A DNA stretch of 64,000 nucleotides, taken from Beverwykella pulmonaria (Eukaryota; Ascomycota; Dothideomycetes; Pleosporales; Melanommataceae). The stretch's first letter is position 1; every line of letters begins with the position of its first letter. The notes under the pieces are model-generated. The model was not told where the DNA came from and made no database searches. It saw only the letters and a list, made by a program, of their open reading frames with translations. The stretch is from contig BCHH01000001.1 of the NCBI GenBank assembly GCA_001599595.1, positions 3,085,751 through 3,149,750 of the forward strand, written 5' to 3'. The translations under genes and the position numbers were made by a program. Shown here in pieces: positions 1 to 10,758 of the stretch.

Positions 1-2207
1 CCCAGGCCAGTGGCCATCTTTCTACACGTAGGACCACCCCCTAATCGATATTGAGAAATATCCACTAACTCGGCGATAGCGGAGACGTCAATGCGTGGAC
101 CGGGTTGATTCGCGTAGACGGTAACACCTTCGTCTGGATGGGATCGCCACATGAAATACAAGCACCCAACGCCAAGCAAGTCGCCTTTGAATACACCTCC
201 ACAAAGAGTATCTTTACCATTGAGGTCGATGCGAAAGTTTCCATGAAGATCACATTTCTCTCTCCTGTCACTCCGAAGGACCTCAAGCGCCAGTCGTTGA
301 TCTTCTCATACTTGAACGTTGAGGTTGTGTCTATGGATGGTGCAGAGCACGACGTGCAACTGTACACCGACATTTCCGCAGGTACGTCTTTGTGATACAA
401 GTACATGGTATGGTGACAGGGCTAACGTACCGATAGAATGGGTCTCGGGTGATCTCAACGCTGTTGCACAGTGGGAGTTCAATACCACGAACAATCTTTC
501 CTACCATCGCGTCTGGAAACAGAATCAGGGATACTTCCAAGAGATCGCGGACAAGGCTGAATGGGGTAGCTGGGTATGTAACGTAGCCTACATGCTCCCT
601 ATCTACCTGCTGACTTCTACAGTACTATACCACCGACACCGTAGACGGTCTAACCTATCAAACCGCATTCGCTGACGACGTCCGCTGTCAATTCAAGAAC
701 AACGGAAAGCTTACCAACTCGAAAGACACCAAATTTCGTGCGATTCGCGATAGCTGGCCAGCATTTGGATATGCTGTTGAGATGGGTAAGGTCAAGCTAG
801 ACGCCACCTCCACTCTGTTCTCTATCGGGCTGTGTCAAGAGAATGCGATTCAGTTCCTAGGCGCAAATGGGCTGACGAGCTTGCCCTCGCTATGGAGGAG
901 TTATTTTGGCGACGATGTTGGAGCTGTAAGTCCTGCCCCCACACTCCAGTTTATTATCTCGGCATGAATATCACCTGGGCCCTGATAGTGTCTGCTGGCA
1001 GATACAGAGGGGTGTCGTAAGGTTAAGCTGATCCTATTGGCATGATACTGATATTGCCTAGCTCTCTTTCTTCCACAAGGACTACACTGAGGTAACGAAG
1101 ATTGCTACGGATCTCGACAATATGGTCGCCACGGACTCTAAGGCTGCCGCCGGCGACAACTACAACGTGATCACATCTCTGGCAGTGCGCCAAGCTTTTG
1201 GAGCCACGCAGCTCGTTGGAACCGAGGAGAAACATTACCTATTCCTTAAGGAGATCTCTTCCAATGGTAATACGCAGACAATCGATGTCATCTTTCCGGC
1301 GACCCCTATTTTCTTTTACCTTAACCCCGAGCTTATCAAATTGCTATTGGACCCTCATTTCGAGAACCAAGAAAGTGGTCATTACCCAAACAAATATGCT
1401 ATCCACGATCTTGGCGCACATTACCCGAATGCTACTGGCCACGAAGATGGTGGTGATGAGGCCATGCCCTTGGAGGAGTGCGGAAACAATCTCATCATGA
1501 TGCTCGCCTACGCGCAACGTTCTGGCGATGTAGACTATCTGAAGGCCCATTATGCCCTCCTTAAGCAATGGACGGAATTCCTCGTTGAAGAAAGCGTCTA
1601 TCCTGCGGAACAACTTTCCACTGACGATTTCGCTGGCCACCTCGCAAACCAGACAAACCTCGGGCTCAAAGGCATCATCGGCATAGAGGCAATGTCTCAA
1701 ATTGCCAAGCTCGTAGGTGACGACGGTGACGCGCAAAACTACACGACCATCTCGCACGACTACATCCAGAAATGGATGGTCCTTTCCCACCAAGGTAACA
1801 CAGATAACCCGCCCCACACAATCCTCACCTACAACGACCCAGCGACTCACGGCCTCCTCTACAATCTCTACGCGGATCGCCTTCTGAACACGTCGCTCGT
1901 CCCACAGAAAATCTACGATCAACAGTCCGCCTTCTACCCTACGATTAGACAGCCGTACGGCGTGCCGCTCGACACGCGTGCGCTGTGGACCAAATCCGAC
2001 TGGGAAATGTTTTGCGCGGCTATTGCGTCACCGGACACGAGAGATATGTTTATTTCTGATTTGGTGAAGTGGGTTGGGGAGACAGATATAAGTAAACCGT
2101 TTACGGATCTATTTGAGACGCCCACGGGGAAGTATCCTGAGAGTATTCAGTTTAAGGCAAGACCGGTGATGGGGGGGATGTTTTCGATATTAGCGCTGCC
2201 ATCGTAG
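1..2207 (+). CDS. gtaA: Secreted glutaminase A (GtaA-type), 5' end missing
   Basis: Partial fungal glutaminase, an extracellular enzyme that hydrolyses L-glutamine to glutamate and ammonia. The gene enters from the left edge. The joined exons are <1-27, 80-381, 437-573, 623-925, 1062-2207; introns have GT..AG ends and branch sites such as CTAAC just before 79. A 15-nt micro-exon at 1002-1016 may split the 136-nt intron 926-1061, because both sub-introns have proper ends and the frame is kept. The visible protein has the usual GtaA segments: the N-terminal beta-rich domain (G-L-I-R-V-D-G at about 105), then the long helical domain with H-Y-P-N and E-E-C-G-N-N near 1420-1490. The C-terminal G-G-M-F-S-I-L-A-L is near 2170-2200. 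Signal peptide and first domain lie outside the window. The family call is firm; the exact 926-1061 structure is not. Confidence 0.9.
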
Positions 2208-3908
2208 TAGATTTGAAGAGGGATATACCCATTTCTACGCTTTTTGTGGGGGTGGATTGGTGTGCTGTGTTGTTTCCAGAGTCTGTTTCTTGATCGCGAC
2301 GTTATTTCGCTAATTCAGTAACTTATTCCTCATACAGTAACTAGCTGTGGTGATCTAGTAGGGTGAAGGGGTTGTGAAGGTGAGGCTGGCAGATACAGAG
2401 GGATTTGTGAGTTGAGAGGATCCTTTTGTCTGAGGGCTGGGATTGCGGGGAGGGTAAGGGAGTGTGTTGAGGGTAGGTGGAAGAGTCGATGGGATATGTA
2501 CTGAAAATTGTCCATGAGATTAGACGTCGGATGCCAGGCGAAGGAGGAAGTAAAGGTACCGGGAGCTGCTTATGCGGACGCTTGTAATGGAAAGAAGTCC
2601 AAGATCGGTGTTACCATTGACGATGATTGCAACGAACTTACGAAGGGTTTCGACCAGAATAGTAACATTCCAGAGACTGGCGCTGACCGCGTTCGAAGCG
2701 CGGATTGGAAGCCATCTGTCGTCAAGCCCAAGCCGATTACAACCTTTCTTGTTGAGGTACTAACACTATCTTCTTTATCTACAGTGGAGTATTCGGGTTA
2801 TGATCTATGAGATGGCTACTCTGACTATGGAGGATATGTGTCATTGACTTAACAATCAGGTGTTGATGCAAAGCATGCCATGCTCTTCGGCATCATATGG
2901 GCAGATGACATACGACATCGAATGGAATCTGAAAGGTCATTATTCAGATTTCGCCCTCCGTGCATTGCAATGTGAGACACACCTGATCAGTCGGAAGTTC
3001 ATTGACCTTCAGCCACCAATCGGGACATAACAGGCACATGCCCCCTTTGCGACAATTGTACAGTTGCCAGTTCCGAGCTTCCTCCTGTTATCCAGAAGAT
3101 CTCGTCATCGCAACCGTGTACAATTCAATCCAAGCTTCACGACTCGTTATCAATCATTGCTCAAATATTTTAGTCTCTTATTCAAAACAATCGTCTCCTG
3201 AATGGAAGGGTGTGGATAACAGTCCTTAATCTTGAGACACGATCAATATCCTCTCTGAAGAACTGAAGCACAATGAAATTACCTGAAAGGACCCTCCTGT
3301 AATATAAAATGTAAGCACCTACATCATTTTCGACAGATTATCTTTCATCGTTCTCCAAGTTCAATCCCACAGACCACTCATCTCCAACTCAGCCACGCCC
3401 AAACCCCCGAAAGCAACAGCACATTCGCACCAACTCTCCCACCCCTCATACGCCACCTTATCGACACAAACAGTGCACAAAACACCCATGCTCTCCAAAT
3501 AAGTCCAATATGGAAATGCCGAAGCCAGATATAACAGAGTGGAGAGGTCTGAGACCGCGGACCTCGCTTACGATAGCATGGTTGCAGAGAAGTGTCGAGG
3601 GAATTGTCGATGGCGAATAGTGTTATTTGTATAATGGATAGGGTGAAGAGGGCTACTTTGAGGAAGGATGGGAAAAGGTTCATGTTCAGGATACCAAAAT
3701 GTCCCAGTCGAGGTGGAAGACGTACCATTCTCGATGTGTGCTAGGGCGGTGCACGGTTCTACTCCACCACTACTGGTGGAGCTCCGACATCTCAACTACC
3801 CTCCCCGCCAAACATCTTCGTCTCCCAGCCCTTCACCCTGCAGACTCAAACATAAATCTCCGATAGACCGCCACACCTTCCAGCGACTCCCCAAACCCAA
3901 AGCAAGCC
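2208..3908. other. Intergenic stretch between glutaminase and TRAPPC5
   Basis: No gene is recognised with confidence. An ORF at 2508-2810 (+, about 100 codons) has a mixed hydrophilic sequence that matches no family I know. The minus-strand ORF at 3378-3728 is listed separately. The stretch 2210-2500 is probably glutaminase 3' UTR plus spacer. Confidence 0.5.
3378..3728 (-). CDS. Possible small membrane protein (hypothetical)
   Basis: An uninterrupted minus-strand ORF of 116 codons. A second in-frame ATG at residue 16 would give about 101 residues. From that Met the protein has a hydrophobic segment (L-F-P-S-F-L-K-V-A-L-F-T-L-S-I-I) and two later hydrophobic stretches separated by Arg/Lys-rich links, consistent with a two- to three-pass membrane protein. 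A GTAAGC inside the ORF near 3572 could be a splice donor, so the true product may be shorter. It is divergent from TRAPPC5 with under 200 bp between the starts. No family is recognised; chance ORF is a real alternative. Confidence 0.28.
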   Translation of the reverse strand: MVRLPPRLGHFGILNMNLFPSFLKVALFTLSIIQITLFAIDNSLDTSLQPCYRKRGPRSQTSPLCYIWLRHFHIGLIWRAWVFCALFVSIRWRMRGGRVGANVLLLSGVWAWLSWR

Positions 3909-4643
3909 ATGAGCGGCGCGCCCAACCAGGCCCCGGGGCTTCGTTACCCTTCAAATAAGAAAACAATCTACGACCGCAACCTAAACCGAAGCAAGAACGC
4001 AGAGCTTAGTCGCGCCGCCTTCGCATACCTTTTCGTGGAGATGATAAGCTATGCGCAGAAGCGCGCAAAGAACATGGTGGACCTGGAGAAACGGTAATAC
4101 TACCCTCCTTCCGTCTCCCAACTACACTGTTTATGTCAAGGTATATTGGAGATGATGTGCTAACGGACTGTGAATAGATTGAACGACCAAGGCTACCCCC
4201 TCGGCATCCGGCTCCTTGACCTTCTCCTCACGCGCTCCGCCAACCCCCTCGGCTCCATCCGCCCCACACGCATCCTCCCGCTAGTCCAATTCATAGCGCA
4301 GCAACTCTGGCGGCACCTTTTCGGACGCGCCGCCGATTCGCTCGAACGCTCCGATGCTGTACCTGGCCAATTCATGCTGTACGATAACGAGCCGTTGGTA
4401 AACCAATACATTTCCCTGCCTAGAGACATGAGTGGATTGAATTGTGCGGCGTTCGTGGCGGGCATTATAGAGGGGGTGTGTGATGGGGCGGGGTTCGCGA
4501 CCGAGGGCGTCCATGCAATTAGTGTGGCGGATCAAGAGGGCGAGGAGAAGGCGGGGTTGTGGCCGGGGAAAACAGTTTTCTTAATCAAGTTTAAGCCAGA
4601 GGTTTTGGAGAGAGAGGAGATTTTGGGACGGGGTGGAGGCTAG
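3909..4643 (+). CDS. trs31: TRAPP complex subunit TRAPPC5 / Trs31 (Bet3 family)
   Basis: Core subunit of the TRAPP tethering complexes, which act as the exchange factor for Ypt1/Rab1 in ER-to-Golgi traffic. Two exons, 3909-4093 and 4178-4643, joined across an 84-nt GT-AG intron with the split codon CG|A; product 216 aa. The N-terminal block I-Y-D-R-N-L-N-R-S-K and the Bet3-fold segment A-F-A-Y-L-F-V-E-M-I-S-Y, followed by L-G-I-R-L-L-D-L-L, are the family signature. The C-terminal part carries N-C-A-A-F-V-A-G-I-I-E-G, the usual hydrophobic channel strand. The length fits fungal Trs31, which has a short Pro/Gly-containing N-terminal extension as seen here. Confidence 0.95.
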
Positions 4644-5133
4644 ATGGGTAAGGGAGCGAAGGGTATGGAGTTGGAGTTGGGATGGCGTTGATGTGGATGG
4701 CTGCATTTCTGGGAGTTTGGGAGTGCGTTCAAGTACGGAATGCACAGATTGAGTGCATCTACTCTATTAGAAGAAGGCAGAAGAGAGATGATAGATCGAA
4801 TATAACAACTCATCTTTCAACACCCCTAAACGACTGAGGCACATCTGCGACTCCAAGATCAAGCCCATCGTTTCCTCCTGGAACATGAACCTGACTATCG
4901 CCGAGAAGAAAGTCTGCATGCTCACATTCATATCTCCAGAGGCCGCCATGAGTTTGAAGACTAATATCACGTGTAACAAGGAATGAGTATATGTAGGTAT
5001 TGGTATCTTCATCTCGTAATCCACGCATGAGCTATGTCACATGTACAGTCCTCTCGACCATGCCTTACTTTTCCGCCATAACTACGGAACGCCATAACGC
5101 CCATGTACTCAATCGCTCACTTCAGTGCCCTCC

Positions 5134-6546
5134 TCAGTTCCTTTTCGCTCTCCTTTCCTTCCCCAACCTCTTATGCGCACCACCGGCCTTCACCTTCTTA
5201 GCACTGAACCCCCTCCCGTCCGCACTAGAAATCGCATCATTACTCTTCGCATGCCTCTTCTTTCCACCGAAGCCGTACTTTGAATCTTTCTTTTGGCGCT
5301 TGAAGTTGGGTTTACCGTCGTCGTCACCGCCGCGGTCGCCGGAGGATTTGCGCTTTCCCGCGCCCATGGATGAGCGTCGGCCTGTACCACCGGATCCGAA
5401 TGCGCCGGAGGGTTTGGATTTGGGTCGCCGGTCCGTGGAGGGCGCGGCGGTGTTTTTGTCGAGTTCGACGTCGAAGAGGTCTTCTTCGTTGGTGGTTGTA
5501 ACGTCGGCGCCTTGACGTTCTGTCAATGTGTCAGCATGGTTTTATACCGCCCAGCAGATATGGATTGAGAGGCTGGAGTACATACTCCTCTTCAGCAGAC
5601 TGATCTTCTCGAGTGTATCCCTCTTCTCCTTCGCGCGCTCCTGCAGCTTCGCAACCTGGACCTGCTTCCCAAACTTCTTCAAGTCCCGCTGTTTCCTTGC
5701 CTCAGCCGACGCCTTCTTGCCCGCTGCATCGTCCACCAGCTTCGCTTTTATCTTGCCCATGTGCTCGTCGCTCTTCACCATCTCGGCGAAGTAATCCGCG
5801 GGCCTTGACCACGGTACGCCCTCTTTCTTCAGTTTCAGCCGCGCATCCTTGACCGCAGATAGAGACTGCTTGTAGAAGGCCAATTCGCGATTGAGGTCGT
5901 CTTCTACGTCTGCAATCTCGACAGGCTCGTCGGTGGTAACCGATTGGTATTCGGAGAACGCGAGTTTGGAGTAGGGGAGGGAAATGCGGTTCAGCGCTGC
6001 GGTGAGCGCGGCAGTGTTGTTAATGGTGAGGCGCTGGTGGGGGATAACATCGCCCTTGTCTTCGGAGGCGAGCGACTCGATGTCGGAAAAGGGGATATCG
6101 TCTTCGGCTTCGGGGTCTTCCTCTTCGTCGTCTTCTTCGTCGTTGTTCTCGTCTTCCGAGTCGAACATGCCCTCGCTGTCGCTGTCCTCTAGACGCGACA
6201 TATCCAGTACCGTACGGTCTGGCATATCATCGTCGTCATCGATGCTGTCTTCCTCGCTGTCGTCCGTCTCCCACTCTGGTTCCTCGACCGCGGGAGCAGG
6301 AGCAAGAGCAGGCTTGACGCCCTTCTTTTTATCCTTCTTTTTGTCCTTCTTCGCCTTCCCGTTAGCCGCAGCGCCTATATCATCAACCAATTTCACACCG
6401 CCATTGTCTTCATTTCCACTCCTGGGCTCCGCAGTGTGCTTTGCTTTGCGCTTCCGCGCCTCTTTTTCCTGTTTCCGTTGCTTCTCGAGCTTGAAATTGC
6501 GGCCCTTTTCGTTGTCCAGCGCGGACAGGAGCTTGCTTTTCGCCAT
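5134..6546 (-). CDS. ebp2: rRNA-processing protein EBP2
   Basis: Nucleolar assembly factor required for 27S pre-rRNA processing and 60S subunit maturation. Two exons on the minus strand, 6546-5586 and 5519-5134. The 66-nt intron has a GTATGT donor and a CTGACA branch site and splits a Lys codon; product 448 aa. The N-terminus is a basic coiled coil (K-L-E-K-Q-R-K-Q-E-K), then a long acidic tract of Asp/Glu runs between about residues 90 and 160, typical of Ebp2. The conserved domain follows (L-A-F-Y-K-Q-S-L, V-P-W-S-R-P-A-D-Y-F-A-E-M-V-K, D-E-H-M-G-K-I-K-A-K-L). The C-terminal tail is basic and Gly-rich (K-Y-G-F-G-G-K-K). It is divergent from the HSBP1 gene with 335 bp between the starts, which probably holds both promoters. 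Confidence 0.95.
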
Positions 6547-6881
6547 ATTTGCCCGGCTTTATTGCGGTCGAAGACGAGAAAGGAATGGGAGAAAAGGTGT
6601 TGCAATTTTGGGGTCTAACGGAGCTTCGAAATCTTGGCGCAAGATTATTTTTTGGCAGGCGCTAAGCTCACCGCCCGCGTTTTGAGAAAGCGCCTCAGTA
6701 CGGATGTGGTATCACATGTCCCAGACATTCATTGGTGCCTTTGGTTGACGATCGTGTTGACGCTGGAGAAACGGCAGCGTCGAGTTCCAAATAACCACGA
6801 TATCTTGAACGCTCACATTTAAACGCTCCTCATCTTCCTCTAAAGCCAATCTACATTGAACTTACAAGAACAACCCTCACA

Positions 6882-7281
6882 ATGGCGAACCGTGCTCCGC
6901 CTAATGATACCGGCGTGCGTCTCTGCCACCTACTCTTCTCGTCCACTTCCCACTGACTAAGATCGCGAAGTTGTCAATCAACTCCGCAAACGACAATGCA
7001 ACTTCCGAGCTCACTGCAGTGGTGGACGAGCTGCTGAACCAGTTGAACACAAAGTTCAGCTCCATAAGTAGCGAACTGCTTTCCAAGAGTAAGACCACAA
7101 TGATATACACTTCCCCTGAACTTTGGCTTCCCAAGATACGATTAGTTGAAGAGCTTAAGGGGGGGAGATCAATTATGGGCTGGGCTAATTTGACGATGTA
7201 GTGGATGACATGTCACGGCGGCTCGATAACCTCGAGGCTACGATTCAGACCGACGGGAAGGCATCTGGGCCGGGGAAGTGA
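6882..7281 (+). CDS. Heat shock factor-binding protein 1 (HSBP1) family
   Basis: Small coiled-coil protein of 76 aa from three exons: 6882-6914, 6971-7088 and 7202-7281. The introns are 56 and 113 nt, and the second splits a Met codon (A|TG). No single open frame covers it. The spliced product contains T-A-V-V-D-E-L-L-N-Q-L-N and S-S-I-S-S-E-L-L-S-K-M-D-D-M-S-R-R-L-D-N-L-E, a near-canonical HSBP1 heptad-repeat core. Animal HSBP1 binds the HSF1 trimerisation zipper and damps the heat-shock response; the fungal role is less clear. The gene shares a promoter region with EBP2. The match of motif, length and three clean splice sites makes this call strong despite the size. Confidence 0.93.
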
Positions 7282-7682
7282 GATATCTTATGCTCAACCA
7301 CTTCGTTCTGCACAGAATGGGTACGCCGTGCCAGGTGTCGTATGCAAAAGATAGTGTAGGATTTCGACCTGAGGCCCTTTCCTGAGGGAACGTGTTTAAC
7401 TCGAGGTTATTTATGTCTTGATGGGGGCACTGGAGTATGAAACGTTCTTCGCATAGATAGATTTTCGTTCTACATATGGTAACTCTGCTGAATCCACAAG
7501 CAGCTAACGCTATATCATTGTCATTGTCATTCTCATATCGATACATTCGCTACAGGCGCCATCCGTGATGCACACGCCCTCATTCCTTCCTCTGGTCATT
7601 CGGCTCAAGATCCAAGGTACCTTCAGTGATGTATCCAAGCATAATCATAAATCCGGTAATACTAGTAGACGTTGTCATCGCT

Positions 7683-8843
7683 CTACAACTCGCTCTTCTC
7701 CTGCTCTTGGGGCAAAAACTTCTTCAGAATGTTGCTCCGGCTAGCCAGATCATCCAACTTCTCCGGCGCAAGATTTCCCTTGCTGATCAGACCCTGCAGG
7801 CGCTTGTACTCCTTCTCGGCGTACTCCTTGTTGGCGCTGATCTTGGTGAAGGCCTTGACGTAGTACTGCGCGTACTTGTCCTTGAGCCCAGCAGCCGCCT
7901 TGGTAGCCTCCTCAACACCATCAGCATAAGCGGTGGAGAACTTGGACACAATGGCGTCCAGGACTTCGATGGTGCCACCGGTAGCATCGAGACCGCCACC
8001 AACCGCGCGGTGCGTGCCCGAGTTTGTGTTGAGGAATTCGACGAAATCCTTTTCGGAACGACCGCCCTCGTAGGGAAGCGGCTCGGTGGATCCCTTCTTG
8101 AAGAATTTGATGGTGGGGTAGGACGAGACGCCTTGCTCTTGGGCGAGGGCCTTGGAGTTCTCGGCTTCGGCGTCGACTTTGGCGATCAGGACGTTAGGCT
8201 CGTTGACGAAGTCGTTGGCGAGGGTTTCCCAGATGGGGGCAAGGCTCTTGCAGTCTGAAAATGTCAGTTAGCATTGTGTCCTTGGTATTCCACGTCGTTA
8301 CCTCCGAGGGAATCATTTCAGCGGTTTCTCAAGAATCAACTTACGTCCACACCAGGGTGCGGTAAACGCAACCAGCACGTCCTGCTCCTTCCCAACCTTC
8401 TCCTTGAAGCTCTTGTCATCCAAAAACACAACCTGACTCGGCAACTTTGCCTTCGTCTTTGGCTTCACCCCCGTCTTATCCGTGATCCACTTCTGCAGGC
8501 TCTCCAAATCCCGCCCTCCATCGTACTCCTCTGGCTTATCGCTCTTTCCATCGAACCACTTCAACGTAGGGAATCCCTGCACACCGAACTTCCGGCCCAA
8601 ATCCTTCTCAGCGTCTGCGTCAACCTTCGCGATTGTGACTTTATCTGTGGCGTGCTGGAAGGTGGTGGCTAGCTCTTCGTACACGGGAGCGAGGTTCTTG
8701 CAGTGGCCGCACCAGGGCGCGAAGAATTCTACGAGCGCGGGCTTGCCGGACTTGAGAACGACGTTGTCGAAGTTTGAGGGGATAAGGTCAATGACGGAGG
8801 AGGCTGCTGCGAGCGCAGGGAGGAGGGCGAGCTTGAACAGCAT
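7683..8843 (-). CDS. erp38: Protein disulfide isomerase, ERp38/TigA type
   Basis: ER-lumen oxidoreductase that forms and reshuffles disulfides in secretory proteins. Two exons (8843-8345, 8254-7683) flank a 90-nt intron that falls inside the second active-site motif, in codon 167; product 356 aa. Residues 1-16 or so form a signal peptide (M-L-F-K-L-A-L-L-P-A-L-A-A-A). Two thioredoxin domains follow with C-G-H-C at residues 45-48 and 165-168, both canonical. The C-terminal about 100 residues are the helical ERp29-like D domain (Y-Y-V-K-A-F-T-K-I). The protein ends in K-S-E-L, a weak variant of the KDEL/HDEL retention signal. The domain order a-a'-D is that of Neurospora ERp38 and Aspergillus TigA, not of the four-domain PDI. 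Confidence 0.95.
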
Positions 8844-9618
8844 TGTGGGGGTGGGTCTGCGGCTTCAAATTGAAATTGAGCCTCAGGTGTTGTGTGGGAT
8901 ATTTTTGTGAATGGGACGAGCTCAATGGAGCTTCTTGAACGATGGGGGTTCGGTGGCGGTTGGGCTTGGCAACTTGTGAACGTGTCCTCTTTACTGTTTC
9001 AGATGAGCTTGATAATCCACCATGATGACGGGCAAGTGCCGAAGCTCGAGCTTCTTATTGATCAATCAATGTCTAGCAGGAGGGCAATCACATTCATTGC
9101 TCTTCATAAGGTCCCGTCGAACATGCTACATGGTAGCTGCGCTTTGGAATCTTGTCTTTCCGTTTGGGTGGCGACTTGGTGCACGAGCATTTCCAGCATG
9201 CGCCTTTTGAGTATATGCAAATTCAAAGGGTATCACCAAGCAACCTGCCATGGGCCCGCTACTCAAATGCTTCCATATCATATTTCTGTTTGCGGTGTTC
9301 ACGAGATGACAAATTCCACAGGCGAGACCATTTGAAATAATCACCGAAACTTCCCCGCAAGACACGACAAACACTCAGCTCAGCCGCCGTAGAAGATTCC
9401 ACAATATCGCGCCATCATTCGACTACTATTTAAGGGCGCGAGGCTCGCCTTCGTCAAGATCTTGCTACTCACAAAGAAAATACTCATCTGCAGCACAGCA
9501 ACACCCGAGATCCATAAACGTCACATCAACCCCGCTCCTCGGCGAAGAAACCTACCACCACCGCCTCCAAATCAGTAACCAACACTCCATACCCACATCT
9601 CTCTCTCAGACCACAAAA
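8844..9618. other. Divergent intergenic region, PDI / thioredoxin-like gene
   Basis: Spacer of 775 bp between two start codons facing away from each other. The right 150 bp is rich in C and A, typical of a fungal 5' UTR. ORFs here have no recognisable product. No known element was identified by eye. Confidence 0.5.
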
Positions 9619-10134
9619 ATGCCCGCTCCCACAGAAATAACCGCCCCCCTCCACTTCCGCACGCTCCTCACTTCGCACACCTACTTAATCGCTGACTTCT
9701 ATGCGACCTGGTGTCCGCCCTGCAAGACCATCGCCCCCATCTACACCACGCTCTCCAACGCCCATGCCACCCCGGGCGCCTTCGCCTTCGTAAAAGTAAA
9801 TGTCGACGAACAACCCGAAATCGCGCAGCAGTACGAGATTCAGGCGATGCCCACTTTCTTGCTATTCAAGGACGGGAAGGTCGTGCAGGAAATCAAGGGC
9901 GCAAATCCGCCAGCGTTGAAGAAGGCGGTTGAGAGTGCGAGTGTGGAGGCGAAGAATGTGCAGGAACAGAAAAGTAAGACGGAGGTGAAGAAGGAGGAGA
10001 AAATCGAGCCGGAAGGGAGGAAGGAGGAGGAAAAGACCGAGCCGGAAGGGGAGAAGGGCGAAGTCGAGGAGAAGACGGTTAGTGGGAGTTATGGGATGAC
10101 TGGGGGAAATAATTGGAAGATGTCGTTGCATTAG
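9619..10134 (+). CDS. Thioredoxin-domain protein with CPPC active site
   Basis: Single-exon 171-aa protein. Residues about 8-105 form a thioredoxin fold: A-D-F-Y-A-T-W-C-P-P-C-K places the redox pair at C32 and C35, and the cis-proline is P78 (Q-A-M-P-T-F). The active site reads W-C-P-P-C rather than the W-C-G-P-C of classical thioredoxins, which should alter redox potential. No signal peptide is seen, so the protein is probably cytosolic. Residues about 118-155 are a low-complexity Lys/Glu tail with repeated E-P-E-G units. A short C-terminal block (S-G-S-Y-G-M-T-G-G-N-N-W) follows and looks more conserved than the tail. It may be a thioredoxin fused to a targeting or docking tail. Domain call sure, role unknown. 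Confidence 0.88.
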   Translation: MPAPTEITAPLHFRTLLTSHTYLIADFYATWCPPCKTIAPIYTTLSNAHATPGAFAFVKVNVDEQPEIAQQYEIQAMPTFLLFKDGKVVQEIKGANPPALKKAVESASVEAKNVQEQKSKTEVKKEEKIEPEGRKEEEKTEPEGEKGEVEEKTVSGSYGMTGGNNWKMSLH

Positions 10135-10646
10135 GAACTAGGGAATAGGGATTGTCCGTCTAAGAGGTTGGGGAGGTTCCAAGCAGTTTGGGTTTTCTGT
10201 GCTGCAAATGATGAATATGGTCTTGGGAACGGTTTGAAATAGGATTGGATGGATGAAAGGAGTTGTTATACCCTGTGTTATCAATTTTCATTGAATTTCA
10301 AATAGCAGGGTTTTGTGGGTAGTTTGCAAGCGCACCAAATTGTCCTGTTTATCCTATCTTTTGATGTCTTAGTAGCTGTCCCTGTTTCAATTGCAGTGCT
10401 GAATATCTTATGAACGAGGTGGCCGCAGCTACGCCAGCGCTACGTTTCCCCGAATCTTTCCATCACGGGTGCTCCCATACATGACTGTCCTTAAAAGGTC
10501 TATCCACTCCTGCCCATAACTTATCTACTGCACCACGCCTATCGTCTTCTATTGTATTATCTCTTCGCACAGGCGGCGGAGCTGTCTCCATTACTGTGAT
10601 GTTATTTCTGCCGTCAATTCAATTTTAGATTGTATTGTGGATGGTG

Positions 10647-10651
10647 GTACA
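10647..10651. repeat. Target-site duplication GTACA (left copy)
   Basis: Five bases identical to 10754-10758 on the other side of the 102-bp element. The match supports integrase-type insertion and a fairly young age. Confidence 0.7.
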
Positions 10652-10753
10652 TGTCATGCGTATATATGCTATTCTATGCACAGTTCATCTATCTGGTTCA
10701 CTGCACCTTTTTGGTAGTTCATGGCCGAGTGGTATAGAGCTTTGTTCGTGACA
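10652..10753. mobile_element. 102-bp LTR-like element with perfect target duplication
   Basis: The sequence starts TGTCA and ends TGACA, a perfect 5-bp terminal inverted repeat with the TG...CA ends used by LTR retrotransposons. It is flanked by the direct repeat GTACA at 10647-10651 and 10754-10758, a 5-bp target-site duplication. A related copy begins at 63906. Shared blocks include GGTTCACTGCACCTTTTT and GAGTGGTATAGAGC. At about 102 bp it is far shorter than usual fungal LTRs, so it may be the solo LTR of a miniature (TRIM-like) element or of an unidentified small retroelement. A TGGCCGAGTGGT block near 10723-10734 resembles a tRNA A box; this could be chance. Confidence 0.75.
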
Positions 10754-10758
10754 GTACA
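10754..10758. repeat. Target-site duplication GTACA (right copy)
   Basis: Right partner of the duplication at 10647-10651, directly abutting the TGACA end of the element. Confidence 0.7.

Noticed and set aside
1344..1922. Minus-strand ORF of 192 codons within glutaminase
   Set aside because: Antisense shadow of a well-supported exon.
4767..5024. Minus-strand ORFs of 72-85 codons downstream of TRAPPC5
   Set aside because: They fall in the shared 3' flanks of two convergent genes and match nothing.
5984..6685. Plus-strand ORF of 233 codons opposite EBP2
   Set aside because: Serine-rich mirror of the acidic tract of EBP2 on the other strand; antisense shadow.
10723..10734. A tRNA gene, suggested by an A-box-like word and a GGTTC word nearby
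   Set aside because: The B-box-like word precedes the A-box-like word, and no cloverleaf can be drawn.
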